Below, piece by piece: positions 34,737 to 43,099 of a DNA stretch of 64,000 bases; positions within the stretch are counted from its first letter, which is position 1, and each line of letters begins with the position of its first letter. The notes beneath the pieces are model-generated. The model saw only the letters and a list, made by a program, of their open reading frames with translations. It had not been told where the DNA came from and did not search any database. The stretch comes from Candidatus Binataceae bacterium (GTDB taxonomy: Bacteria; Desulfobacterota; Binatia; Binatales; Binataceae), in contig DATGLK010000104.1 in the NCBI GenBank assembly GCA_035294265.1, positions 43,492 to 107,491 of the forward strand, written 5' to 3'. The position numbers were made by a program, and so were the translations under genes.

Positions 34737-34767
34737 ATTATGAAACTATGGGGGCGCAGCTTGTCAA
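34737..34767 (-). promoter_or_regulatory. Promoter of the ars operon
   Basis: On the minus strand a perfect TTGACA (34762-34767) and CATAAT (34737-34742) are separated by 19 bases. An imperfect dyad, TTTCA-n6-TGGAA, overlaps the -10 element and is a candidate ArsR operator. Transcription should start near 34730, leaving an untranslated leader of only a few bases. Confidence 0.55.
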
Positions 34768-34812
34768 GGGCGCCGGCCAGGGTGCCCGCGAAGCTGCAAC
34801 TCGCCGCCTGAT

Positions 34813-35547
34813 TCAGGGTTGCAATTCGTGGACGCCGCGAATCCGGGTATGCTCGATCCACAAATAATGGCCGAGAGCGTCAATCAGCACGCCGTCGATT
34901 CCGGCGGCACGGGCACCCAGCACGTCGATCGAATACATGTCGCCGGCAAATAGCGCCTCATTCGCACGCACGCCGAGATGGTCTAGCGCAAGGTGGAAGA
35001 TCCGAGGATCGGGTTTGGAGACTCCCACCACGTGAGAGTCGATGATGACGTCGAAGAACTCGGCCAGACCGTAGCGCTCAGCGTCGCGCGCGATGGTGCC
35101 GCCGGCGTTGGAAATCACCCCCAGCTTGAAGCCCTGGCGGCGAAAGTCGGCCAGCGCCTCGCGGGTTCCCGGCCGAACCACGCGCCACATCGTCTCGACC
35201 TGGTTCAACTGGGTGAAACGCTCTTGGCACCATTGGAGGCGACTGGACGCCACCCCGGCGGCTTCCATCCAGCGGTGGAAATAAAGCAGGTAGGCTTGCT
35301 CCAGACTGAGCGTGTTATCCGCCAGCAGGACTTCATCAAGAGCCCGTCGGCCGACGTACTCGGCCCGCTCCAGGGCCAACGCGCTCACCCCGGGGCATTC
35401 GTCGGCCAGGGCCTGCGCAAGGGCGTGGTAATCGACAAAAGCCAAGGTATTGCCGAAATCGAACAGAAGCGCCTTGGTGTTGCTCTCCACGCCTTCATAA
35501 TTTAATCCAGCGCCGGCATGAACACCATCGGGCGGCCGTGATGTCAC
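34813..35547 (-). CDS. HAD-superfamily hydrolase
   Basis: This 244-residue protein has the HAD motifs I to IV: LLFDFGNTL (D30), VISNAGG, SKPDPRIFHLAL and FAGDMYSIDVLGA. The second aspartate of the usual DxD is glycine here, a variant known in some HAD subgroups and compatible with altered activity. The start is uncertain. The GTG at 35547 overlaps the stop of the frameshifted gene upstream (GTGA), while a GTG at 35490 places the nucleophile at a more usual position. The substrate is unknown. Confidence 0.78.
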   Translation of the reverse strand: MTSRPPDGVHAGAGLNYEGVESNTKALLFDFGNTLAFVDYHALAQALADECPGVSALALERAEYVGRRALDEVLLADNTLSLEQAYLLYFHRWMEAAGVASSRLQWCQERFTQLNQVETMWRVVRPGTREALADFRRQGFKLGVISNAGGTIARDAERYGLAEFFDVIIDSHVVGVSKPDPRIFHLALDHLGVRANEALFAGDMYSIDVLGARAAGIDGVLIDALGHYLWIEHTRIRGVHELQP

Positions 35548-35835
35548 ACTGGAGACGGTCGACGGTTTTTGCCTAGATTACTTTGATCGCGCTCGCTTCG
35601 GACCTGATCGATGGTCTCCTGAACAACGGCAGCCGAGACGGGGTTCGCCGCAATGGAAGACCCACAACCCGCGTTTTTTCCTGAGCTCCGCAGAACCACG
35701 CAAGGGGCGCAGGGTAATCTGATCGCCCAGACTCTCGAGCTCCAATTGGTCGCCGGCCGCAAGCTGCAGCTTGCCCCGCACCGGCTTCGGCAGCAAAATC
35801 CGGCCCAGTTTATCCAGGGTGAGCTTGGCAGTCAT
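35544..35835 (-). pseudogene. AbrB/MazE/SpoVT-type DNA-binding protein gene, broken by a single-base frameshift
   Basis: The first frame (from the ATG at 35835) reads MTAKLTLDKLGRILLPKPVR, the swapped-hairpin DNA-binding domain of AbrB/VapB-like proteins, and continues to LWVFHCGEP. There the frame turns into an unlike, Cys/Arg-rich tail. The overlapping frame continues the expected family sequence with VSAAVVQETIDQVRSERDQS and ends at 35544. The switch lies in a run of four C on the minus strand (plus 35640-35643). One fewer C joins the two parts into a protein of about 96 residues. It may be a real lesion or a homopolymer error. No PIN-domain toxin follows. Confidence 0.72.
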
Positions 35836-35899
35836 GGATTGAGCTGCGCGCCGTGTGTCCGGTCCAGCGCGTCTGGTTAGCGATTTGCGAGACGGGCGC

Positions 35900-35929
35900 T
35901 TAAAGCGCTATTATCTCAGGGATTATAAT
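35900..35929 (+). promoter_or_regulatory. Candidate promoter of ribE
   Basis: A perfect TATAAT (35924-35929) lies 54 bases before the ribE start, with a poor -35 (TTAAAG at 35900-35905, spacing 18). I see none of the conserved elements of an FMN riboswitch in the leader. Confidence 0.4.
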
Positions 35930-35983
35930 GGCAAGGCGCGGTCGCAGGCTTACAGAGGCCAAGGACGGCGCGCAGGAAGATTC

Positions 35984-36646
35984 GTGTTCAGCGGTATCGT
36001 CGAAGATTTAGGCGTGGTTAAGGCTCTGAGGCCGCTGGACCAGGGATTGCGGGTGACCATCCGCAGCCGGCTGCCGCTGGCGCGGGTGCGTATCGGTGAT
36101 TCGATCGCAGTTAACGGCGTCTGTCTGACCGTTGTGGCCAAGGACGTGGCGACGATTGCCATGGATATCTCGGCCGAGAGTTTGCGTCGTACCACTTTAG
36201 GAACGTTGAGGGTTGGCGAGCGAGTCAATCTGGAGCGCAGTTTGACCATGGCCAGCCTGCTTAATGGCCATCTGGTCAGCGGCCACGTCGACGGGCTGGG
36301 GCGCGTGGTTTCGATCGTGCCCGAGGGCGCCTCGCGTTTGTTCACCTTTGAGGTTGCGCCGGCACAGGCGCGCTACCTGGTCGAAAAAGGCTCGGTCGCG
36401 TTGGACGGCGTCAGTCTGACCGTCTTCGCCCTGCGCGGGCAATGTTTCAGTTGCGCCTTAATTCCCCATACCCTGGCAGTGACTACGCTGGGGCAAAAAC
36501 GCGTCGGCACGCGGGTCAATGTGGAAAGCGACCTAATCGCCAAGTATCTTGAACGCTTGGTGGCCCCAGCGCCGCGGCGTTCCGCCGCGCGCAAACCGTC
36601 CATCGCGCAGGCTTGGCCCACGGCCAGCGCCGGAGTTCAGCCATGA
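35984..36646 (+). CDS. ribE: Riboflavin synthase, alpha chain
   Basis: This 220-residue enzyme converts two molecules of 6,7-dimethyl-8-ribityllumazine into riboflavin. The start is a GTG giving the diagnostic FSGIVEDLG, with AGGAAG seven bases upstream. The two lumazine-binding repeats are visible, each with a GxSVAVNGVCLTV-like segment (DSIAVNGVCLTVV and GSVALDGVSLTVF) and NGHLVSGHVDG between them. No ribD, ribBA or ribH is nearby, so the gene has left the usual rib operon. Its TGA overlaps the ATG of an Rrf2 regulator. Confidence 0.95.
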   Translation: MFSGIVEDLGVVKALRPLDQGLRVTIRSRLPLARVRIGDSIAVNGVCLTVVAKDVATIAMDISAESLRRTTLGTLRVGERVNLERSLTMASLLNGHLVSGHVDGLGRVVSIVPEGASRLFTFEVAPAQARYLVEKGSVALDGVSLTVFALRGQCFSCALIPHTLAVTTLGQKRVGTRVNVESDLIAKYLERLVAPAPRRSAARKPSIAQAWPTASAGVQP

Positions 36647-37116
36647 GCGTGATGCAAATTCCGCGCAAAATTGAATACGCGCTTCGCGCGATGATCCATC
36701 TGGCCGACGTAGGCACGGGGGTGGCCAACGGCAACGAGATTGCGCGGCAGGAGCATATCCCCAAGTATTTTCTCGAAAAGGTTATCCGGGACCTGATGCG
36801 CAACCGCCTGGTCCGCTCCCAGCGCGGCCCCGGCGGCGGTTATCAATTGGGCCGTCCGGCCGAGACCATCTCCTTCAAGGACATCATCGAGGCGGTGGAA
36901 GGGCCGATCAATCTCAACGTCTGCCTGGAGGACACCGCGACCTGCAGCCTGCAGCCCGCCTGCCGCATGTTCCGGGTCTGGGAACAGGGCCAACACGCGC
37001 TGCTGGAAGTGTTCGCGCAAACCAACCTTCAGCAGATTGCCACCACCAAGCTGCCGCCGGCCCTGATGAACCAGGTAGCGCCGCTGTCCTCTTCCTCGGC
37101 CAACTTCAAGGCCTAA
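36643..37116 (+). CDS. Rrf2-family transcriptional regulator, probable Fe-S sensor
   Basis: This 157-residue protein has the Rrf2 winged helix: RKIEYALRAMIHLA, then IPKYFLEKVIRDLMRNRLVRSQRGPGGGYQL. Three cysteines in VCLEDTATCSLQPACRM (spacing C-x6-C-x5-C) correspond to the [Fe-S]-binding cysteines of IscR/NsrR-type members. It probably senses iron-sulfur status, NO or redox. The ATG overlaps the ribE stop (ATGA), so the two proteins are made from one message. No isc or suf genes are adjacent. Confidence 0.9.
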   Translation: MSVMQIPRKIEYALRAMIHLADVGTGVANGNEIARQEHIPKYFLEKVIRDLMRNRLVRSQRGPGGGYQLGRPAETISFKDIIEAVEGPINLNVCLEDTATCSLQPACRMFRVWEQGQHALLEVFAQTNLQQIATTKLPPALMNQVAPLSSSSANFKA

Positions 37117-37158
37117 GCGCGTCATCCGATCCACTCGCCTTGGCTCTGCAGCGCAGGC

Positions 37159-38433
37159 ATGATGCTGCCCGATCGAGCACCCCGTGATAAACGGCGCACG
37201 GGCAGCTTGCAACTCGAACCAGCGGGCACGAGCTTGAGCGAAAGCAAACCCGGCACTGAGATAACGGGCACCGAGACGATCGTGGCCGCAGCCGCGCCAC
37301 TTAACGAAAAGGCCTTTTATCTCGAAGAGTTTTACGGCAAAAGCTTGCTTTTTGCGCTGATTCAGCCCGATCCGGCTCGCTTGCGCGATCTGGATTCGCT
37401 GATCAGCGCGCTACGCGTGCTGGTACGCAACCAGACCCGCTGTATCGTGATCGCCAGCGAGGCGATGCTGCCGCGGCTGCGCCGGCGGATGGGTCAATTG
37501 GCCTCGCGCTATGCACCCCCGGTGTTCGATCCCGCCCACGGCTTGCGCTCGCGTCCCTATCCTCCCGACTCTACCGTGGCGCAAATCTGGCAGAGTCTGC
37601 GCGCCGGCGGGGCCGTGGTGGGCGCCGCGCGCAGCGCCGACCCCGAAGATCTAACGGTATTCGCCCAGGAACTGGCCAGCCGGTTGCGGGTCTTCAAGCT
37701 GCTGCTGCTCGATCCGATCGGCGGCCTGACCGACAAAAGCGGCCATCGGGTGTCCTTCGTCCAGGCCCGGCGCATCAACACGCTGATCCGCCAACAGCGA
37801 CTGAAAATTCGCCGCACCATCTTGCGCGCGGCCAAACGCGCGCTGGAGGACGGCGTCGGCTCGATCGGCCTGACCGCGCCGCGTGCCGTGTACGACGAGC
37901 TGTTCAGCTATTCGGGCACCGGGACCTTGCTGACCCAGGCCGCCTATGGCTCGGTCAAACCGCTTTCGATCGACGATTTCGAGGAGGCCGAGGCGCTCAT
38001 CCAACGCGGCCAGAGCGAAGGCGCGCTGCTGGCGCGCAGCGCCGAGCAAATCGCCCGCATCCTGCCCTCCTGCTTCGGCTACCGGGTGGGCGACGAAAAT
38101 TTGGCGGGGATCTGCTCGCTGCTGACCGAACCTTACCATCGCGAGCGCGCGGGCGAGATTACCGCGCTCTATACCCTGACCCGCTATCAGGGCGAGGGAG
38201 TGGGGGCCGAATTGGTCCGCGAAGTCTTGAAGGAAGCGCGGGCACGCAAGCTGCGCTATGTCTTCGCTTGCACCAGCGAGGAGCATGCCGCTCGCTTCTT
38301 CAAGCGCCTGCGCTTTCGCAAGGTCACGCCCACTCACGTGCCGGCAGGTAAATGGCGTGACTACAGCCGGCCTCGTCTGGCGCGCCTGTCGATCTTCCGC
38401 TTCGAGCTTGCCGGTCCGCCATCCGCTCGCTGA
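37159..38433 (+). CDS. N-acetylglutamate synthase-like protein (degenerate amino-acid-kinase domain plus GNAT domain)
   Basis: This 424-residue protein resembles ArgA-type N-acetylglutamate synthase. Residues about 45-240 correspond to an amino-acid-kinase fold, but most kinase glycine and lysine motifs are not recognisable. The middle segment GTGTLLTQAAYGSVKPL and then EGALLARSAEQIARIL matches the conserved linker of ArgA. The GNAT domain follows (GEITALYTLTRYQGEGVGAELV as acetyl-CoA motif). It would acetylate glutamate, the first step of arginine synthesis, but the divergence leaves room for another acyl acceptor. It lies 42 bases after the Rrf2 gene and is convergent with parB. Confidence 0.72.
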   Translation: MMLPDRAPRDKRRTGSLQLEPAGTSLSESKPGTEITGTETIVAAAAPLNEKAFYLEEFYGKSLLFALIQPDPARLRDLDSLISALRVLVRNQTRCIVIASEAMLPRLRRRMGQLASRYAPPVFDPAHGLRSRPYPPDSTVAQIWQSLRAGGAVVGAARSADPEDLTVFAQELASRLRVFKLLLLDPIGGLTDKSGHRVSFVQARRINTLIRQQRLKIRRTILRAAKRALEDGVGSIGLTAPRAVYDELFSYSGTGTLLTQAAYGSVKPLSIDDFEEAEALIQRGQSEGALLARSAEQIARILPSCFGYRVGDENLAGICSLLTEPYHRERAGEITALYTLTRYQGEGVGAELVREVLKEARARKLRYVFACTSEEHAARFFKRLRFRKVTPTHVPAGKWRDYSRPRLARLSIFRFELAGPPSAR

Positions 38434-38443
38434 CCACGCTCGC

Positions 38444-39352
38444 TCAGGGCTGGGGCCAGGAGGCGCCGCCCAGATGCTGGTTGGTGAGCGTCGCGGCCAG
38501 CGCGGTCAAATCCTCATCGTTGTAAAATTCAATTTCCAGCCGGCCCGGCCCCTTACCCTGACGATCCACACGTACCTTGCGCTTGAGCGCGCGCTGGAGG
38601 GTCTCGATCAAGGCCTGCATATGTGGATCGGCGGCCTTGGATACGTTGACGGTCGCGGCCGACGGCTTGCGCCGGGCGGCGGCGATTTGCTCGGCCCCGC
38701 GCGCCGAAAGCTTGTGCGCCGCGATCTGCCGTGCCGCCGCAAGCTGTTCGCCGGGCGATGCCAGACCCAGCAGCGGGCGTGCCTGGCCGACACTCAGTTC
38801 GCCGTGCTCGATCTGCGCCAGGATCGCCTCGGGCAGCTCAAGCAGCCGCATCGCGTTGCTCACGTATGGTCGGCTCTTGCCGATCCGTTGGGCGATCTGT
38901 TCGTGGCTGAGCGAAAATTCCCGCGCCAAGCGCTGCAAACCGCGCGCTTCCTCGACCGCGTTCAAATCTTCGCGGGCCAGATTCTCCACCAGGGCGACTT
39001 CCAACGCCCCTTTGTTATCGAGCTCGCGCACCACAACCGGAACCTCGGCCAAACCGGCTTGACGCGCCGCCCGCAGCCGCCGCTCGCCCGCTACCAACTC
39101 GTAATGCTCGGCCCCGTTGCCGTTTTGAATTGGCCGCACGATCAGCGGCTCGATAACCCCCTGTGCCGCAATCGCCTCGGCCAGTTGCGCCATCCGCTCG
39201 GGATCGAACTGGCGTCGCGGCTGAAAGAGCGAGGGCGCGATCGAATCTACCGATACTTTGCGATATCCGCCGGCGGCGCCAGGCGCGACAACTCCTTCCA
39301 GCGAATCCTCGATCAGCGCGCCCAAGCCCCGTCCCAGTGGTCTGCGCGTCAT
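38444..39352 (-). CDS. parB: Chromosome partitioning protein ParB
   Basis: This is a 302-residue CTP-dependent clamp that loads at parS and spreads on DNA. The start [12 protein letters not shown] is the ParA-interacting N-terminus. The CTPase motif [13 protein letters not shown] follows, then [20 protein letters not shown]. The helix-turn-helix [22 protein letters not shown] reads parS. A short dimerisation domain ends the protein. The ATG overlaps the parA TGA by four bases. Two parS palindromes lie 1.7 kb upstream at the rsmG start. Confidence 0.96.
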   Translation of the reverse strand: MTRRPLGRGLGALIEDSLEGVVAPGAAGGYRKVSVDSIAPSLFQPRRQFDPERMAQLAEAIAAQGVIEPLIVRPIQNGNGAEHYELVAGERRLRAARQAGLAEVPVVVRELDNKGALEVALVENLAREDLNAVEEARGLQRLAREFSLSHEQIAQRIGKSRPYVSNAMRLLELPEAILAQIEHGELSVGQARPLLGLASPGEQLAAARQIAAHKLSARGAEQIAAARRKPSAATVNVSKAADPHMQALIETLQRALKRKVRVDRQGKGPGRLEIEFYNDEDLTALAATLTNQHLGGASWPQP

Positions 39353-40203
39353 TTTCGTCCTCCTATGACTCGGACCGCCTTCCACCAGCGCGATACCGAA
39401 CCGTTGGTTTCATCCAGGGGCGGTGGCGTCACCCCGTCGCGTTCCATCATTTCCCAGGCCAAATCGCGATAACCCAGGGCGCCGCTGGACTTGTCGTCGT
39501 ATTCCAATACCGACAGCCCGTGGCTAGGACTCTCCGACAGCCTGACGTTGCGGGGAATCACGCTGGTAAAGACCTGACCGGGGAAATGCTCCCGAACGTC
39601 GCGGGCGACCTCATGGCAAAGCCGGTTGCGAGCGTCAAACATGGTCAGTACCAGCCCCTCGAGCTTGAGCCGGGGATTGAGCGCCGCGTTGACTCGCTTG
39701 ATGGTCGCCAGCAACGCGCTCAGTCCTTCCAGGGCGTAGTACTCGCATTGCATCGGCACCAACACAGAGCCGGCCGCGACCAGCCCGTTTAGGGTCAGCA
39801 AGCCCAGCGAGGGCGGGGTATCAATTAAAACATAGTTATATTTATCGAGAACCGGCTCCAGCGCGGCGCGCAGCCGGCGCTCGCGGCCCTGCGCCGTGGC
39901 CAGTTCGATTTCGGCTCCGACCAAGTCGGGACTGGAGGGTACCAGCGACAGAAACTCGCGCATCGGAAGCTGAGTTTCCGCGATCGTGGCTCGGCCGATG
40001 AGAACTTCGTAGATGGTACGGGCGGGGCCTGCGCGGCCCGCGTCGCGCTTGGAATCTAGGCCAGAGGTGGCATTACCCTGCGGGTCGAGATCGATCAGGA
40101 GGACGCGCAACTTGCGGCTGGCCAAGGCCACAGCCAAGTTGATCGCCGTAGTGGTCTTACCAACGCCACCTTTTTGGTTGGCAATCGCTACTACCAGCCC
40201 CAC
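39349..40203 (-). CDS. parA: Chromosome partitioning ATPase ParA
   Basis: This is a 284-residue MinD/ParA-type ATPase. The deviant Walker A motif [14 protein letters not shown], then [11 protein letters not shown], and [12 protein letters not shown] are canonical. It binds nucleoid DNA and drives ParB-parS complexes apart after replication. The GTG at 40203 is preceded by GAGGGG at a five-base distance. The open frame extends much further upstream, but that part overlaps rsmG out of frame. It is followed directly by parB. Confidence 0.95.
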   Translation of the reverse strand: MGLVVAIANQKGGVGKTTTAINLAVALASRKLRVLLIDLDPQGNATSGLDSKRDAGRAGPARTIYEVLIGRATIAETQLPMREFLSLVPSSPDLVGAEIELATAQGRERRLRAALEPVLDKYNYVLIDTPPSLGLLTLNGLVAAGSVLVPMQCEYYALEGLSALLATIKRVNAALNPRLKLEGLVLTMFDARNRLCHEVARDVREHFPGQVFTSVIPRNVRLSESPSHGLSVLEYDDKSSGALGYRDLAWEMMERDGVTPPPLDETNGSVSRWWKAVRVIGGRK

Positions 40204-40310
40204 GTCAGCCCCTCGCCCCAACCACGCCGTCCTACTCCTCGATCGCGTCCCTATTGTGCGCCAAGGATGTGCAACAAGCAAAAGCTTGTCCAGGCGGGCG
40301 CAAAAACTCT

Positions 40311-41057
40311 TTAATCGGGCGAGGTTTTCTCCCGCATCCAGCAGGCCAAGGCACGCTCCTGCGCGCGCCCGGCACGAGGAATCAGGTAGGAAAAACGCTG
40401 GTAGCTGGCTAGACCGGCGCGGCAAGCGGCGGCCAGGTCGAGGCGTTGGGCGGGAGTTGAATAGATCAGGGCAAGGGCGCCAGGCTTGAGCGCGCGGGCG
40501 GCCAGGGGATAGAACTCGGGGCCGGATACGGCGCGGGTCAGGGCGACGTCGAAACCGCTGGGGACGGTTTGGGGCGTCATACGCTGATTGTTGACCTGGA
40601 CGTTGGCAAGCTTGAGCTCGGTGGCGCAAACGGAGAGGAAACTGGCGCGGCGGCGGCGAGCTTCGGTCAGCACGAAGCGGGCGTGGCACAGGCTGGCGAG
40701 AATCAGGCCTGGGAAGCCGGCGCCGCTGCCGATATCGAGCACGGCGCGGCCAGCGCCGAAGGACGGCGCCAGGAGGGCCCCGGGCTCGCCGAGCAAGGGA
40801 GCCAGGCTATCAAGGATATGAAAGGCGATTTCAGCCGACCGGTCGGGCGCGGCGGTCAGATTGACTCGGCTGCCCCAATGGGCCAAGAGGGCGGCAAAGC
40901 GGCACGCGCGGCTGATGAATTGATCATCGAGAATGACGTCAAAAGATGGCGTGGCGCGCTGCGCGCGGAGGATCGCCGCTACGCCGTCGCCGATAGCAGC
41001 AGAATTGGCATGGAAGGAGTCCGCCACGATTCGCGCGCCAAGTTTCACGTGAAACAT
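40311..41057 (-). CDS. rsmG: 16S rRNA (guanine-N7)-methyltransferase RsmG (GidB)
   Basis: This is a 248-residue SAM-dependent methyltransferase. The SAM motif is [13 protein letters not shown], followed by [11 protein letters not shown] and [14 protein letters not shown]. It makes m7G527 in the 530 loop of 16S rRNA. Its codons 2-5 (Phe-His-Val-Lys) are encoded by a parS palindrome, so the start of the gene doubles as a partition site. It lies between mnmG and parA in the usual order. Confidence 0.95.
   Translation of the reverse strand: MFHVKLGARIVADSFHANSAAIGDGVAAILRAQRATPSFDVILDDQFISRACRFAALLAHWGSRVNLTAAPDRSAEIAFHILDSLAPLLGEPGALLAPSFGAGRAVLDIGSGAGFPGLILASLCHARFVLTEARRRRASFLSVCATELKLANVQVNNQRMTPQTVPSGFDVALTRAVSGPEFYPLAARALKPGALALIYSTPAQRLDLAAACRAGLASYQRFSYLIPRAGRAQERALACWMREKTSPD
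41041..41056. other. parS: parS site 1
   Basis: The 16-mer matches the parS consensus (TGTTTCACGTGAAACA) at 15 positions and has the perfect core GTTTCACGTGAAAC (41042-41055). It lies within the first codons of rsmG. ParB encoded next door should bind it. Confidence 0.95.
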
Positions 41058-41059
41058 TT

Positions 41060-41075
41060 GGTTTCACGTGAAACC
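41060..41075. other. parS: parS site 2
   Basis: A second palindrome with the same 14-base core (41061-41074) and 14 of 16 consensus matches lies in the mnmG-rsmG gap. It is 19 bases from the first, so the two sites are separated by slightly under two helical turns. Confidence 0.95.
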
Positions 41076-41086
41076 ACGCGCCTGCC

Positions 41087-42970
41087 TCACTGCGAGCCGC
41101 GCAGTTCGCGGCTGCGCGTGCGATCCTTGAGATACACCGCCAACACGGCGATCGCGGCCGGTGTGATCCCGGCCATCCGCGCCGCCTGACCCAGAGACTC
41201 GGGCCGTATCCGGCTCAGCCGCTCCCGCACCTCGCTGGACAGGCCCGCCACCGCCCCATAATCCAGCGCGGGCGGGATGCCGGTCTCCTCCAGCCGACGA
41301 TAGCGCTCAACCGCGTCCGCCTGCCGCCGCACATACCCTTCGTACTTGACCTCTATCTCCAACTGGGCCGCCTCATCGCCGCTCAAACCCTCCCCCAGAT
41401 CTGCCATCGCGAGCACTGCCGCGTAGGACAGCTCGGGCCGCCGCAGCAACTCTTCGGCACGCACGGGTTGGCGGATCGGCGATGACCCCGCGGCAGCCAA
41501 CTGCTCCTGAACCGCCGGACTATTCGGCACCAGCCGCGCCGCCAGGCGGAGCCGCTCCGCCGCCACGCGCTCACTCTTGAGCACCCGGCGCGCAGCGCTC
41601 GATGCACCCAGCAGTCCCAACCGCTCGCCGATCGGAGATAGCCGGCTGTCGGCATTGTCCTCGCGCAACAACAGGCGGTATTCCGCCCGCGAGGTGAACA
41701 TCCGATAGGGCTCGCCGCCGATGCCGCGCGTCACCAAGTCGTCGATAAGTACCCCGATATAACCCTGATGGCGCGCGATGATAAGCGGCGGCTCGCCCCG
41801 AGCCGCTAGCACCGCGTTGATTCCCGCCATCAGCCCCTGCGCAGCCGCCTCTTCGTAGCCCGTAGTCCCGTTAAGTTGGCCAGCAAAGAACAAACCTTTG
41901 ACCAACTTGGTCTCCAGGCTTAGGTGGAGTTGAGTCGGGTCGCTGAAGTCGTATTCGATTGCATACCCTGGCCGCATGATTTCGGCCTGCTCCAGCCCCT
42001 TGATCGAACGCACCATCGCAATCTGCACGTCCAGGGGCAAACTGGTGGACAAACCGTTGGGATAAACCTCCACCGTCTCGCGCCCCTCAGGTTCAAGGAA
42101 AATCTGATGGCGTTCCTTATCGGCGAAACGCACTACCTTATCTTCCACCGAGGGGCAGTAGCGCGGCCCACGGCTCTGGATCACCCCCGAGTACATCGGC
42201 GAGCGGTCCAAGGCACCCCGAATCAGCTCGTGAGTCCGGCCGTTGGTGTAGGTCAAATGGCAGGGAAGCTGGGTTTGGGTAATCGCGGTGGTGCGGAAAG
42301 AAAACGGCGGCGGCGGCTCGTCCCCAAGTTGCATCTCTAGAGCCGAATAATCGATGGTGCGGCCGTCCAAGCGCGGGCAGGTCCCGGTCTTAAGCCGCCC
42401 GATCCTAAAACCCAACGCCGCCAGATGCTCGCTCAGCCCCATCGCGGCAAAATCGCCCGCCCGGCCGGCCGAATAATTCTTGAGCCCGACGTGGACCAGC
42501 CCCTTGAGGAAAGTGCCGGTGGTCAGAATCACCGCCGGGGCGTAAAACTCTTCGCCGATCAGCGACTGGACGCCCCGCACTCGGCCGTCCTCCACGAGCA
42601 GGTTCTCGATGCTGGCCTGGCGGATGGTAAGGTTGGCCGTGGCCTCCATCACCCGCTTCATCCGCGCCCGGTATCCTGCCTTGTCGGCCTGGGCGCGGCG
42701 CGCCCGCACCGCCGGTCCCTTGCGCGTATTGAGGAAGCGGAACTGGATCCCCGTCTCGTCGATCGCCAGCGCCATCTCGCCGCCCAGAGCGTCGATTTCG
42801 CGCACCAGGTGCCCCTTGCCAATGCCTCCGATGGCGGGATTGCACGACATCTGCCCGATGTGGTCCAGATTGAGGGTCAGCATCAGGGTCCTGGCGCCCA
42901 TTCGGGCCGCGGCCAGGGCGGCCTCGATACCGGCATGGCCGGCGCCCACGACAATCACGTCATAGTTCAT
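41087..42970 (-). CDS. mnmG: tRNA uridine 5-carboxymethylaminomethyl modification enzyme MnmG (GidA)
   Basis: This is a 627-residue FAD protein. The N-terminal VVGAGHAGIEAALAAARMG binds FAD, SCNPAIGGIGKGHLVREIDALGG is the signature, and RKGPAVRARRAQADK follows. The C-terminal region carries the helical domain that contacts MnmE. With MnmE it forms the cmnm5U modification at the wobble uridine of several tRNAs. mnmE lies 129 bases upstream on the same strand, and rsmG starts 29 bases downstream. Confidence 0.97.
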   Translation of the reverse strand: MNYDVIVVGAGHAGIEAALAAARMGARTLMLTLNLDHIGQMSCNPAIGGIGKGHLVREIDALGGEMALAIDETGIQFRFLNTRKGPAVRARRAQADKAGYRARMKRVMEATANLTIRQASIENLLVEDGRVRGVQSLIGEEFYAPAVILTTGTFLKGLVHVGLKNYSAGRAGDFAAMGLSEHLAALGFRIGRLKTGTCPRLDGRTIDYSALEMQLGDEPPPPFSFRTTAITQTQLPCHLTYTNGRTHELIRGALDRSPMYSGVIQSRGPRYCPSVEDKVVRFADKERHQIFLEPEGRETVEVYPNGLSTSLPLDVQIAMVRSIKGLEQAEIMRPGYAIEYDFSDPTQLHLSLETKLVKGLFFAGQLNGTTGYEEAAAQGLMAGINAVLAARGEPPLIIARHQGYIGVLIDDLVTRGIGGEPYRMFTSRAEYRLLLREDNADSRLSPIGERLGLLGASSAARRVLKSERVAAERLRLAARLVPNSPAVQEQLAAAGSSPIRQPVRAEELLRRPELSYAAVLAMADLGEGLSGDEAAQLEIEVKYEGYVRRQADAVERYRRLEETGIPPALDYGAVAGLSSEVRERLSRIRPESLGQAARMAGITPAAIAVLAVYLKDRTRSRELRGSQ

Positions 42971-43099
42971 GGCTGAAGCGCATTATGGCGCACCGGGCAG
43001 TGCCTCGCCAGCATGCACGGTGCCGCATACTCTACTAATAGTTCTTAATAGCTACTGTTTGTAGAGCAACCGCGACCGCGTGTAAGGGGGCTCAAACCC

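Noticed and set aside
35881-35983. FMN riboswitch ahead of ribE
   Set aside because: None of the conserved RFN elements are present; the leader is short.
42971-43099. CTCTAC/GTAGAG hairpin between mnmE and mnmG
   Set aside because: It has no T tract and the genes are co-directional; I cannot assign it a function.
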